A DNA stretch of 64,000 nucleotides from Archegozetes longisetosus (lineage: Eukaryota > Arthropoda > Arachnida > Sarcoptiformes > Trhypochthoniidae). Where the stretch lies: the NCBI GenBank assembly GCA_018873245.2, contig JAEMBT020000001.1, forward strand, positions 17,358,220 to 17,422,219. Reading direction: 5' to 3'. Below the pieces are notes generated by a model, which was not told the DNA's origin, ran no database searches, and was given only the letters and a program-made list of their open reading frames with translations. Shown here piece after piece: positions 22,825 through 33,610 of the stretch; positions within the stretch are counted from its first letter, which is position 1; each line of letters begins with the position of its first letter. The position numbers and the translations under genes were made by a program.

Positions 22825-23737
22825 TACTATAAAACTTTCCAAAATTTTCCTTTATTTTTATCGATTTTTTAACGAAATCCCGAAAAGAAACTAAGTGGGG
22901 ACGGGATCAAATGATATTTTGAAATTAAGTTCTGTTCCATAGACGTAATGTTAAAAAAGGGAAGAAATGTTTTCTTCTACGGAACCTAAAGTAACTAAGA
23001 TGCATCAATATATTCGCCATCGAACTGTAAGATCAAAAGTCGTTATCCACGTACAATGGTTTAACGTAGTTCTCCTTTAGCAAATAGTACGGTAAACTCC
23101 TTCAACTTTGACATCTAATTAAATGACTTTTAGAGTCAGCTTCAAGTAGGCCATAACTTTCTAAAGAGTTTTTACATTGTTTTTTAAATTCACTTAAGTT
23201 TATTAGAGTTAGATAGATTTTACGTATTTTATAAATTGATTTATAAAGCAATACAAGTACTCTATGATGAGTTTTAAATATTTCAATAGAAACGAAAATA
23301 ATCGTCATAAAACTAACATAGAGAGTGCACAAAGATTTTTAATATTATTTTTACGAGCATATGTTCAAATAAGTTTATGGATTGAGTATAAAATGTTTCT
23401 ATCTAATGACTTAAGAATGAAGGTCACTGATTAGAAGTTGTAAATTACGTACTAAATCATAAAGGCAATTAATCATAACTTTTTAAATAGTTATGGACAA
23501 TTTTAAGTATAGAATTTTGCAATAGAACTTAAATAATTGAGTTACATACAATCAAATATATAAATTGCTTGAGGAACTAGTTTAATACTACAGTGCCCCT
23601 CAATTGTAATTTTAGGTAATAATCGATTCAAATTATATGAGGGTAGGAATAAATTAAATATTAATAAATAAAACTTAGCATTGAATTTCTTTAATAGAAT
23701 CGAAGGTTGAAGTAGGGTCTGCTTAATAAACAATCAT

Positions 23738-23761
23738 TTTATCAACTCAACTGATAATAAA
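23738..23761 (+). promoter_or_regulatory. Inverted GATA-site pair upstream of copy 8
   Basis: TTTATCAACTCAACTGATAA followed by TAAA, 131-154 bp upstream of the ATG. Both GATA cores are kept although the spacer differs from other copies. Confidence 0.5.
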
Positions 23762-23891
23762 GAATACGATTGAATACACAAGTAGTTTAAATAGCAGTTG
23801 AGCACTGTGCCATATTATTTATTTACATCAAATAGTCCTTGATAAACTCAATTGATGCCAGTCAGTATATCAGTAATGATTTGAGCCTAAA

Positions 23892-25229
23892 ATGGCTGAG
23901 GATTATGTTAACATATATGCAGATGAAACTAAATATCTTAGAGGCAAAACACCTGAAGATATTAAACAAAAATGTTATAATTTGTGTAGAGATTATTTGG
24001 CAGGAGTTTGGCTTAAAGTAGGTATCGATGAGATTCAAGTCAAACGATTGAGTGGAGGATTGACTAATCAGTTATACTATTGTGCGATCACTAAACCACT
24101 TCAACCTATTAATGATGAACCACAAGAAGTGGCCATAAGATTATATGGACCAAAACATATCAATAATTTGGATTGTGGTCAAAATGAAAGACTACCTGAT
24201 GTAATTATTGCGCTTGTTGTATCTGAACATAAATTGGGACCAAAAATATATGGTTTGTTTGAAAGTGGACAAATACAACACTATTATAAGGTATGAACAG
24301 TTGTACTGAAAGTATATTATAAAATATTCTGACTTAGTTTAAAGGTGAATTTCTAGCTTCTAAACTTATATTTATATTAAGTACACTTCTGTATTATTTT
24401 TGAAGCACAAACAATTTTTACCTAATCATCAAAAAGATCCGAAATTAGTTGAAGAACTTGCAAGAAAGTTAGCACGAGTTCATGCAATTAATGTTCCCAT
24501 CAAAAAGTCTGGAGATTGGATTTTCGAAGCATTTGATTCCTATTATGAAATGGCATATCAAAGATTTGCCATAAATGATTTGATAGAAGAGTGCAATTGT
24601 CAAACTCTCAAAAAATATGACTTAAAGTTAGAGTTACAATGGCTTAAAAAGTGCGTTCTTCAAACTAATTCTCCAATAGTTTTTTGTCACAATGACTTCA
24701 GAGGAGCTAATATTATGATTACTGAAAACGATAATACTAACATTGGAATCAAAGAAAAGATAGTTCTTTGCGATTTCGAATACTCGAGTTATGGTTACAG
24801 AGGGATAGACTTAGGAAGTATATTTTCCGAATGGGGTCGAACTATAGCAGATTTCATGAAATTACATGATTTTCCTGATGATTCAGTCATAAAGCCGTTT
24901 ATAGATCACTATATTAATGAATCGATTAAAATTCATGGACAACAATATTCTACTAATAAATTGAATACTTTTGAGCAACTTTTGAAAGAAGTGAAAGTAT
25001 TCACATTGCTTTCGAATATGTTTTTTGCCATATTTCTTATGAAAGAAGATAAAGAATTAATAGAAGATGTTCCGTTTGATAAGAAACGAAATATGGTATG
25101 AAATCGTTTGAATCATTTCTCTTTCTATAATCGATTGAATCTATTTCGTAGGTGACCGTTGAATTGTGTTACAAAAATTATCATCATTTAAAACAGAAAT
25201 TCGCTGATCAGAACACATTTATGATATAA
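23892..25229 (+). CDS. Choline-kinase-like copy 8, intact
   Basis: Exons 23,892-24,290, 24,406-25,095 and 25,152-25,229; introns 115 and 56 bp; 388 aa. Start MAEDYVNIYADETKYLRG, preceded by a conserved GATTTGAGCCTAAA before ATG. Exon 1: RLSGGLTNQLYYC loop, LGPKIYGLFESGQIQHYYK. Exon 2: FCHNDFRGAN (Asp about 230, Asn about 235), LCDFEYSSYGYRGIDLG (Asp about 256), SEWGRT. Exon 3 ends KQKFADQNTFMI. No lesion seen. Closest relative is copy 9; the two are separated by the 20-kb transposon nest. Family function is transfer of the ATP gamma-phosphate to choline or ethanolamine; the substrate of this copy is unknown. Confidence 0.92.
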
Positions 25230-26584
25230 TTATAATCTTTTGTTTATTGGTCAAATTAAAATAATTTTAATTTTCACATTTCAACTTAAAAAACCAAACG
25301 ATTATTTGATTTATATCACTTTGAATCAAATGATCACAAAATTCAAGTAAAATTGATTGTAGTTTTGTTCATAAAATTTGAAACTTTATTCATATCCAGA
25401 TTCTGAAAAATCAATCTTATGATAATAATAAACCCAACATTAAAAAGACTAAAGAAAATAGTTTATATAAAAACGTTTTGATTAGTTAGTCTATGAAAGA
25501 CGAGGAAAGTCAAGCTTAATTAAGAGCGACGCATGGCTTAAAACGAAATGATAAAATATTTTTACTTCATTACATATATTTTATAATGTAGTAGATCACA
25601 TTCTAGCATAATACATAATTTTTTTAATTCACGATTTAACTAAAAACAGCATAGACCTGCTCCGACCAACAATTACAAAATTTTATATGTTTAAGAACAA
25701 GTTCGACGGCAAATAAATGGATATATCTTTCACCAAAATATTAGATATGAGTTACTTCTAGTTTCGAAGAAAAAATATTTCTTCATGATTTTAACATTAC
25801 GTCTATGTAACAAAATTTAAAAAAGTAATTTGATCCCCTCATCACTTAGATTCTTTTAGAGATTTCAGTCAAAATATTACAAAAACAATGGAATAATTTT
25901 AGAAAAGTTTCAGACCCACAATGGATACCGATAAATGACTGTATAACTGGTTCGAAACACTCGTTATCATATAGTTAATTCATTTTTAAAAACTGGTATT
26001 CAAAATTTGAAAGTCAATAACTTTCGAAGCGCTCGTTTGATGTGCATATATTTGAAGACTTATATTTCTGAACACTGTTTGAAATAAATCTTTGAAATGG
26101 TGTGCACATTACCGAAGATCATTCGTGGATTTATTGGGACAGATGATGGCATGGACATCAAATAAGTTTTTCAAATTAAGTTTTGTTCCATAGACGTAAT
26201 GTTAAAAACGTTAAGAATTTTATTTTTTTTTTGGAATCGGAGGTAACTAATACTTTGGTCAAATGTGTATAAATATATATGCCATCGGAATACAAGATCA
26301 AAAGCTATTGCCCACGCACAATGCCTCAACGTGGTTCTCCTTTAGGAGATAGTACAGTAAAACAACTTCAACTTTGACATCTAGTTAAGTGGATTTAAAA
26401 ATCAGTTTTAATTAAATCATGTCCTTCTACAAGGTTTTTATATTGTTTTAAAAGTCACTTAAGTTTACCAGTGTTAGATAGGTTTTACTGTATTTTTAGA
26501 TTGATTTATAAAGCAATATAACTGCGTTAACTCTTTTGTCGGTTTTAAATATCTCAATAAATATATAATCAATGGTAATAAAAG

Positions 26585-26587
<3 letters not shown>
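25230..26587. other. 3' flank of copy 8
   Basis: Paralogous to the 3' flank of copy 7. Contains a single arm (25,914-26,130) of the sequence that forms a palindrome after copy 7. No gene. Confidence 0.6.

Positions 26588-26617
<30 letters not shown>
26588..26617. repeat. (GA)n microsatellite
   Basis: About 30 bp of AG dinucleotides just before the transposon nest. Confidence 0.9.
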
Positions 26618-26619
<2 letters not shown>

Positions 26620-26979
26620 TGAAAAAATTTTGAATATTATCTTTTCGGCTAGACTTTGAAATGGCTAATTTCATAATGTCTAATTTCATAATGGGTAATT
26701 TCAGAACGGCTAATCCCTATTTTGAATCTGCTAGTAACTGATTGCCGGAATGATTGTTCCGTTTTTCAGATTTTGGAATAAACTAGAAAAAAATCTTTTG
26801 AATTAGTAGTATTGAGTAAAATTTGAGCTGATAACAAAGTGTTCAGCATTTATAAATCCACTTTTCTTCTCAAAGAGAAGTCTAAATAAAATTTTACAAA
26901 TACCAAAGTATTCCCTTGGGACTAATATACGAATTTTTTATTTTGAGACTTACATTTGAGTTTAATGCACCAAAACCTA

Positions 26980-28587
26980 CAATAGAAATCAAAATTAAGT
27001 TACGTATAATGCTATAGTAGAAAACTTGTAATCAATTAATGAATTCAAAATTAATTCAAAAAATCAATACCACATTTTGTTGAGTACTTTATCACACTAT
27101 TAATTGATACACAAATTGAGCAAAATTTAATCACAGTTTAGTTGCAATTAAGTTAAATCTAAATGTGATACCACCAAAAGTAAGTTTCCTTTAGAATATT
27201 TAGTATTAAATTGAAGCTAATTAATGTTTAATTGATGGCTAATATGAAGTATTGCCTTCCTTTGCTTCAATAACTGCTTTTAAACGTTTAGGAACGCTTT
27301 TAATTAGTTTATCGATACATTCGGTGTCGATTTGGGCCCAAGACTCGAATAATGCCTTTTTGAATTCCGCACATGATTTTCGGCTTTTTATTGGCACATT
27401 TCGGTCCAACTCGTCTCGCAAATGTTCAATAATATTAAGGTCTGGACTCTGCGGTGGCCAAATAAGTCTTTCGACATTATTCGAGTTAAGCCAAGCCATT
27501 GTTTATTTCGAAGTATGTTTTAGGTCGTTATCAAATTGAAAAATAAAGTTGTCTCGAATGCCTAATTTCGCCGCACTTTGTATTAAATTATTATTTAATA
27601 TCGAAACAAAGATTTGCGTCCATTTTAGCGGTTACTCCGGTCAAATTTCCGACCCCAAACGACGAAACACGCCCCAGACCATTACCGACGGCGAGTGTTT
27701 GACAGTTGGCGTAGCTATGGACTCATTTATGCCCTCTTTACGTATTTTCGAGTTAATTAACTCGAATTTAGACTCATCAGACCACAAGACTTTTTCCCAG
27801 AAGACTGGCGGCATATTTATAAACTGCTTCGCGAAATCAAGTCTTTTGCGTTTATTAATAGGTCTAATAAATGGTCTCTTTCTCGCGAATCCTCCGTATA
27901 ATCCCCTCTCTCTTAGTCTCCTCCTTATTATTGATTCGCTACAATTTAATTCAAGATTAGATTTTAGTTCTTTTGCCGTTAATTTTCGATTAATCATTGC
28001 ATTATTTTCAATTCGTGAATCAGTACGCCTATCAGTACATCGTTTTCGACCAGATCTATTGAGATTACGAGCAGTTCCGTATGTTTTTATCTTTTTTATT
28101 ATTTTGCTAACACCAGTTCGAATTGACCCGAATTTTTTGGCAATTGATTCAAATGTATTTCCTTTTAATCGCATTTCAAACATTTTTAGCGTTTTAGTGT
28201 CAGTAAATTCGCGAATTTTTACCATTTTTTAATTCTATTGCTGTTATCAATGAATTATTCTATTAATAATTATACTATTTATTGATTTTTATCATTATAT
28301 GTAATTAAATTACTTTTAATCAAATAAATAAATGTTAATTAAGTAGTCTTGATGAAAAGGAAACTTATATTTGACAGATGGAGAAAACGCGCTTAAACTT
28401 TATTAATACTTTTATGTTTAAATAAAATACGACGACGAATGAAACTTTCATACGCTTTGATAGAGGGATAATTTGTGATTATTTTAATACAAAAATTATT
28501 GAAATACACAAAAGAGTTTTTGAGATATTTGCATTTAAAGATAGGGTTTATGTTTTTTTATGCGTAACTTAATTTTGACTTCTAGTG
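26980..28587 (-). mobile_element. Tc1-like transposon with long inverted repeats
   Basis: A 1,608-bp element flanked by TA (26,978-26,979 and 28,588-28,589). Ends are CAATAGAAATCAAAATTAAG and CACTAGAAGTCAAAATTAAG, both followed by TTACG. A second inverted pair, AAGTAAGTTTCCTTT and AAAGGAAACTTATATT, lies about 200 bp inside each end, so the long arms have paired internal repeats as in IR/DR Tc1 elements. Nested in the MULE. Confidence 0.85.
27239..28225 (-). pseudogene. Tc1 transposase, frameshifted
   Basis: The start at 28,225 reads MVKIREFTDTKTLKMFEMRL with paired helix-turn-helix region and RSGRKRCTDRR. First catalytic Asp is in VLWSDESKFEL and the WGVF block follows. After about 194 residues the frame breaks (about 27,640-27,500); the second Asp survives out of frame near 27,535 (FDND.KHTS). 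The last part reads IWPPQSPDLNIIEHLRDELD with the third acidic residue. Inactive. Confidence 0.85.
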
Positions 28588-29048
28588 TATATATTAAGGT
28601 ATACATATAAGTTATGACTTCAGTTAATTACTAAACTCTTAACTAATGAAAAATAATAGAGATGAATCTTTCATAAGTCTTATAGCGAAAAGTTTTGATA
28701 GTGTGAAATCAAAAATAATATAATATCAATGATTTATATGCTTCACAGATGATTTCTAGTGCTAATTTTCTTTTATATCGAATCACACTGAAGTTAAGAT
28801 AAAGGTTTGATAGACACGAAAAGTTGAATCAGTTTCTAAACTGTTAATAATCTGAATTACCTTCAATTTAAAGTGGTGTTCAATATTGTCAACTTTTTCA
28901 AATTTCCTCAGATATAGCAGTTAATTCATTATTACATTTGTAATTTTAATTAAATGAGATTAGTTTCAACTTTAAAACAATGAAATCAAAGTGGCTTTTA
29001 CTATTTTATATTGCATTGTGCTTTCTATAAGTATATTATAATTAGTAG

Positions 29049-29685
29049 TAGTGCTCCGTACGAGTCGAATCGATTTGTCAAATCGATTCAAACTTTCGAG
29101 CTCAAATCTCTAGAAGGTTTGACTCGAACGCAGTCGAGTAGAGTCGAGTTCAAGTCGAGTCTGGGTATGACTCAAATAGGCTTGAGGGATTTGAACTCAT
29201 TTTGAGCTGTAAAAATGTTCCATGATTTCAACATTCTGGAGCTTTCTAGACCATTCTAGAAATCTGTAGAGGATTCTATAAAGCTATGGAATATTCTAGA
29301 GTTTTTAGAACATTCAAGAAACCCATGGAATACTCTAGTACTTACTAGAACACTCTAGAAACCCATGGAATATTCTAGAACATATTAGAGCATTCTAGAA
29401 ACTTATGTAATATTTTGGAACTTTTCAAAGCATTTTACAATCTTGTAACATTCAGGGACTATCTAGAAAGCATGCATTTTAGTATAAAAGGGGATCCACT
29501 CTACACATCCGTTCCATATTTGAGTTGAAAAACTTATGTAATCCATTAATATTAGTTTATTCGAGTAGGCTCGACGCGAGTCCAAATCAAATCGATTCGC
29601 GGTTTGAATAGACTCGACTCGATTTTTACGAGTCGAATTCAAATCTGCTCCGACTTGACTCGAACTCGATTTGTGCGGTGCACTA
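29049..29685. mobile_element. hAT-type non-autonomous element
   Basis: A 637-bp element with 8-bp flanks ATTAGTAG (29,041-29,048) and ATTAGTAA (29,686-29,693). Inverted ends are TAGTGCTCCGTACGAGTCGA and TAGTGCACCGCACAAATCGA. Subterminal regions are rich in GACTCGA/TCGAGTC. The interior is an array of TTCTAGAA-like units. 8-bp duplication and TAGTG ends fit the hAT superfamily. No open frame of interest. Confidence 0.8.
29218..29465. repeat. Array of TTCTAGAA units inside the hAT element
   Basis: A degenerate tandem repeat of about 35-40 bp built from CATTCTAGAAACCCATGGAA and variants, giving some ten or more TTCTAGAA/ATTCTAGA half-palindromes. The pattern nTTCnnGAAn is that of heat-shock elements; it may be chance of the repeat unit. 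Confidence 0.6.
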
Positions 29686-29693
29686 ATTAGTAA

Positions 29694-30206
29694 GAGTAGC
29701 AGTATAATAGTAGAAAATACAATCGTAGCAGAACAGTTCAGCCCAGACAATTCAGCCCTAACGAGAGTTCAGAGAATTTTTAATTAAAAATTTGAGACTG
29801 TAATTAAATAATTAATATATTTTTTAGTTTATATAAATACTTTTAAAAAATTATATATCATTAATATACACAAAACTAACTGACTTGGGGGTTTGAGGGG
29901 TTGTTAGCTCCCCTGTTCTCCTTAAGTTTGTTATGTATATATTTTTGTTTATAATATTAGTTAAGAGCGCTATTATTACAATGCGAGTTAAGTTACTACA
30001 TTTAATAAATGTTGCAATCGATGCAAAATAAGTTTATTTATAAGAGACACTTTATTTTAAAATTAAGGCACAGCCTAATGGATAGAGTCTCCGCCTGCGA
30101 ACAGTAAGGCCCGAGTTCGAGCCTCAAGAGGAAAATTTTTTTCAAGATTTTTAAAATCCACCAAAAAATCAACGTAATTTATTTCCGTAATCAAAATACA
30201 AAAGTA
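29694..30206. other. MULE interior, with a possible tRNA-derived SINE
   Basis: AT-rich non-coding filler. At 30,066-30,125 a stretch resembles a tRNA gene: a box-A-like CAGCCTAATGGATAG and a box-B-like GAGTTCGAGCC about 37 bp later, the first resembling the D-arm of arginine tRNAs. The anticodon stem does not pair, so it is more likely the head of a tRNA-derived SINE or a decayed tRNA copy. Confidence 0.35.
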
Positions 30207-30489
30207 CACTCTAAAAAATTTTTCATGCTTATAGCACTTTAAAATGTCGCTTATTGAACATTTTGAGGAATCAAAGTACTAAAACTAAAGTATGATAAAG
30301 TGGTTTAATTAAGTACCTTAATATACAGTATTCAGTATTTTAAAACTATTGTTGATATTCATGTATATTAATGTTCAATAAGTTCACTTTAATGTACTTA
30401 ATATATTTAAATCTATTTCAAAAACTTCTTCCACTTTAAAGTGCACTCTTTAGCACTTTAAAGTGATATAGGACAATTTTTTTATAGTG
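30207..30489. mobile_element. TA-type MITE, family A copy 2
   Basis: A 283-bp element flanked by TA, with ends CACTCTAAAAAATTTTTC and an inverted TTTTTTTATAGTG. It is the better preserved member of the family also found at 22,557-22,824. Confidence 0.75.
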
Positions 30490-30607
30490 TAAACAATTTC
30501 TTCAATTTTTAATATATGCACTTAATTTTAATTGAAGTTGAATTTTCTTTGATTTTAAGTAATTTTAATTGATTTTTCGTCGATTTTAATTGAGTTTTAA
30601 TTGAAAA

Positions 30608-32751
30608 ATGCCACTTGACTTCATTAAAAGTGAGAAGGGCAGAAATCTCCTTGTTGATCGTGGATTTACTTATTGTCATCGTAGAACAAACGATAGTTTG
30701 GGAAAATCACATGGCGGTGCATTAAAAGTGTCGTGGTGGTTACCACACAGTTGGTGACCAAATAAGGTTTAGCGTCAAAATAACGCGGCAAAAATAACGC
30801 CAATATAAAATAACACCAACGAAAATTACACAACAATAATAATTTTTATAGATTTTTAAAGAGTTTTTAATAAGATGTATTGCTTAAAATATTGGTATTA
30901 ATTTATATTACGCGAGTAATTTCACATATCTTTAACCCATAAATTTTAATTGTAATCATTTTAAGAATTAATTTTTACTATCTAAACCCGATTCAACACT
31001 TGTGAGGAATAAAATAAGATATTGTTTAGAAAGAAGAACCGAAAAAATTTTAACTGTGGGTCGCGAAAATAAACCAAATATGAGACAATTTATATGAGAT
31101 AATTAGAGATATAGGAGTCATTTAACAAAAGTACGAAAGAACGAATTGAAAAGCATATAGCCGCAGAGGGAAACCGAACTCAATTGTTATTTCTTTATAG
31201 TTGTAATAATTAGAACCAAGTACTTTCTTGTGATAAGTTTGAGGTCAAAATATTTTAATTTTCATTAAAAAATTTACGCTTACTTTTTCCGGATTTTTTG
31301 TCACAAGGTATATTCACAATACTCATTATTTTTACATATTTATGTTAAACATTAATGTATGCGACATTTTTATAACTTTCAATAAATCAGGAGTTCATAC
31401 TCATGTATAAATTATATTTAAATACAATTTTCTTGCGCTGTTTTGCTAGCATCATTTTGTATTGGCGTTATTTTTACCTAGCGTTATTTTTGCTGGCGTT
31501 ATTATTGCGGAGTTATTTTTGCTGCGTTATTTTGACGCGATACGACCAAATAACTCATCAAAATGACTATAACCATGTACCGGATCCAGCAAAATTTGAA
31601 GCCCGTAGAGCCATAAACCGTATTAAAGACGGGGCATTGTCTTTACAACAGCCAACCATAAATGTCATCGCTCATGTTTCTTCTTCGCTCACTGGGCTTC
31701 AATCGGTCAACTTATTTCTACATCGACAATCGCCCGTAACATCAGAAGATGTCTTCAAAATGAAGGTCAAGCTCCACCGAATCCACAAAGCATCCTCGAA
31801 TTGGTGACAGATGCCAACTCGCCTTACGCGCATACAAAAAGTGGCGATGTCTTCCTCCAGTTTGATAGTGGTCCATCAAATGATCGTGTTTTGATCTTTT
31901 CGACATTTAAAAATTTACAAGCAATGTCAAGTTGTAACCACTGGAATGCCGATGGCACTTTTAAGGTGTCTCCGCCTTTGTTTAATAAACTTTACACCAT
32001 TCATGGATTTGTTCCAAACAATGTTCTTCCCTCCATCTATGTACTAATGCCTAATCGGAGAGCAGAAACTTATGATCGTGTCTTCATTGCAAATAAAAAC
32101 CTACAGCCTAATTTGAACCCAGTTTCAATTATAACAGACTTTGAACTGGCTGCCATTAATGCCTTCAAGAATAATTTTCCCATCTCCAACGCTCGAGGAC
32201 CCTTTTTTCATTTCTGTCAATGCATCTGGAGGAAAATTCAATCACGAGTCTGTTATGATATTCATAAAATGTACTCGGCAGATGCAACACTCGCATTAAA
32301 CATCAAGATGATTGCAGCTTTGGCTTTTGTTCCATCCACCGATGTTATCTCTTCGTACGTTGCTCTTATAAGTGAACCATTTTATATTGAGAATGAAAGT
32401 CTTTTGGCTCCTCTAATTAATCACGTTGAGGACACCTAGATCAGACGCGAAAGAAGTAATCGGAGAATGCCCCCTATTTTTGCTATCAGAATATGGAATT
32501 GCCATTCTTCTGTTTTAGGCGACCTCCCTAAAACCAACAATGCTGTTGAAGGGTGACATCGAGTATTTAGCTCTTTACTCGATGCTCATCATCCTAGCAT
32601 CTGGCGCTTTATCGATGGTTCGAAAAGCGACCAAAGCCTGCGTCAGATGCAGGTTGAACAGTTTGTGGCAGGGGTCGAGCCACCGATGGGAGGAAAGAGG
32701 TATCGGAAGGCTACTTCAAATTTGAAAAAGAATGTGGAAAAGTATGGATAA
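30608..32751 (+). pseudogene. FLYWCH zinc-finger/MULE transposase, broken
   Basis: Starts at ATG 30,608 (MPLDFIKSEKGRN, then GFTYCHRRTNDSLGK). After a one-base slip the FLYWCH zinc finger continues with WRC and, beyond the nested insertion, ends HQNDYNHVPDPAKFEARRAI (from 31,554). Following a frameshift near 31,750 comes the MULE catalytic domain at 31,801-32,439: NADGTFKVSPPLF (first Asp), IITDFELAAINAF (second Asp) and FFHFCQCIWRKIQ. A third frame carries TNNAVEG with TGA where Trp is expected, then QMQVEQFVAGVEPP and a final KKNVEKYG. A DNA-binding plus DDE nuclease protein in origin, now inactive. Confidence 0.8.
30766..31543. mobile_element. MULE-type MITE splitting the FLYWCH finger
   Basis: A 778-bp insert bounded by a perfect 10-bp direct repeat GACCAAATAA (30,756-30,765 and 31,544-31,553). 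Inverted ends are GGTTTAGCGTCAAAATAACG and GTATCGCGTCAAAATAACGC, followed by several AAAATAACGCC repeats. Removing it rejoins the zinc-finger reading frame, which proves the boundaries. No coding capacity. Confidence 0.88.
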
Positions 32752-33100
32752 ATTCCTATTATCGATTATCTTAGAAGTATCGCTCACAATCTTTCTTTTT
32801 AATCATATATTTTTATACTGATTTTATTTTACAATTATTTTAAAACTTTTACTAGATCTGTTTTAATAAAATTTTAGAATTTAAGCCTTATCTTCTTGAC
32901 ACTCCATTACCAAAGGGCTGTCTTTGGGATGAATTGCCTTAGGACTGAATTGTCATGAAATCTAATACAATAGCTAAAATTACTGAACTTGAAATATATT
33001 ACATTTAGTGTATTTATTCTGATTAAAAAGGGCAAAACCTGCTAATAGAAACAGAAAACAGTGTTTAGCCAATATGAAATTAGCCATTTCGAAGTTTTCC
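32752..33100. other. 3' end of the MULE
   Basis: Non-coding; ends with the right terminal repeat (about 33,060-33,100, ATGAAATTAGCCATTTCGAA). Confidence 0.5.
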
Positions 33101-33586
33101 GGGTAAATCCGGGCTACTGTGTCTAAAGGGGTTACTGACCCCCAACCTTCAAGTGTTCCCAACCATCATTGGATTCAGTTCGTCGAGCTGAACATTTTGA
33201 TACCACACTTGACTACTTCCAACCCGAACCTGACCACTTCTGGCCACCAAGACCTAACTCCCTCGAACTGGGTAAACCTGGCTTTACTAAGTTGTAACGC
33301 AAGCCAATTCTGATTTAAACTAAGGTATTATAGGTTAGGTCGCTTCGCCACCTAACTTATTCTCCCTGTGTTTATATCAGGCTTGTTTGGGTTACGACTC
33401 GAGAATTCAGGTCTATCCATTACGAGGTACTAAACCAAACAATGATGGATATCCCGAGAACTACTTGTGATAATTGATCAAGTGAGGTATCAAAATGCTC
33501 AGTTCGATGTCCTGAATCCAATGATATATCACACTTGGGGGTGGGAGGTTAGGAACCTCTTTAGACCCATTAGCCCGGATTCACTC
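33101..33586. mobile_element. Foldback element with 8-bp duplication
   Basis: A 486-bp element flanked by a perfect 8-bp repeat AGTTTTCC (33,093-33,100 and 33,587-33,594). Arms of about 130 bp are inverted copies, starting GGGTAAATCCGGGCTA and GAGTGAATCCGGGCTA and both containing ATTGGATTCAG and CATTTTGATACC. GC-richer than its surroundings. 8-bp duplication suggests hAT mobilisation. It sits in the right terminal repeat of the MULE. Confidence 0.8.
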
Positions 33587-33610
33587 AGTTTTCCCATCTT
33601 TTCGAGCATA

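Larger units (their letters stand above)
21271..23737. other. Intergenic between copies 7 and 8
   Basis: 21,271-21,950 is nearly the same as 25,230-25,915 downstream of copy 8. 22,915-23,350 matches 26,165-26,640. Between these lie a 418-bp palindrome and a MITE that the copy 8 side lacks in full. 23,326-23,405 is the uninterrupted version of the site that received the transposon nest upstream of copy 9. No host gene. Confidence 0.7.
26648..33595 (+). mobile_element. Mutator-like (MULE) element with five nested insertions
   Basis: A 9-bp direct repeat ATCTTTTCG flanks it (26,639-26,647 and 33,596-33,604). The left end reads GCTAGACTTTGAAATGGCTA and continues ATTTCATAATG; the right end, read inward after removing the nested element at 33,101-33,586, is GGGAAAACTTCGAAATGGCT then AATTTCATATTGG. 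A 9-bp duplication and a FLYWCH plus MULE transposase remnant inside (30,608-32,751) identify a Mutator-superfamily element. Nested inside are a Tc1 element, three MITE-type elements and a MULE-type MITE. The uninterrupted site is seen at about 23,340. Confidence 0.75.

Noticed and set aside
27549-28232. Long plus-strand open frame (227 codons)
   Set aside because: It is antisense to the Tc1 transposase on the minus strand, which has clear helix-turn-helix and catalytic motifs.
29011-29750. Open frames on both strands rich in Ser/Arg/Asp
   Set aside because: They translate the TCGAGTC subterminal repeats of the hAT element.
33101-33586. GC-richer stretch that looked like a gene or horizontally acquired segment
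   Set aside because: It is explained by a foldback element with an exact 8-bp duplication.
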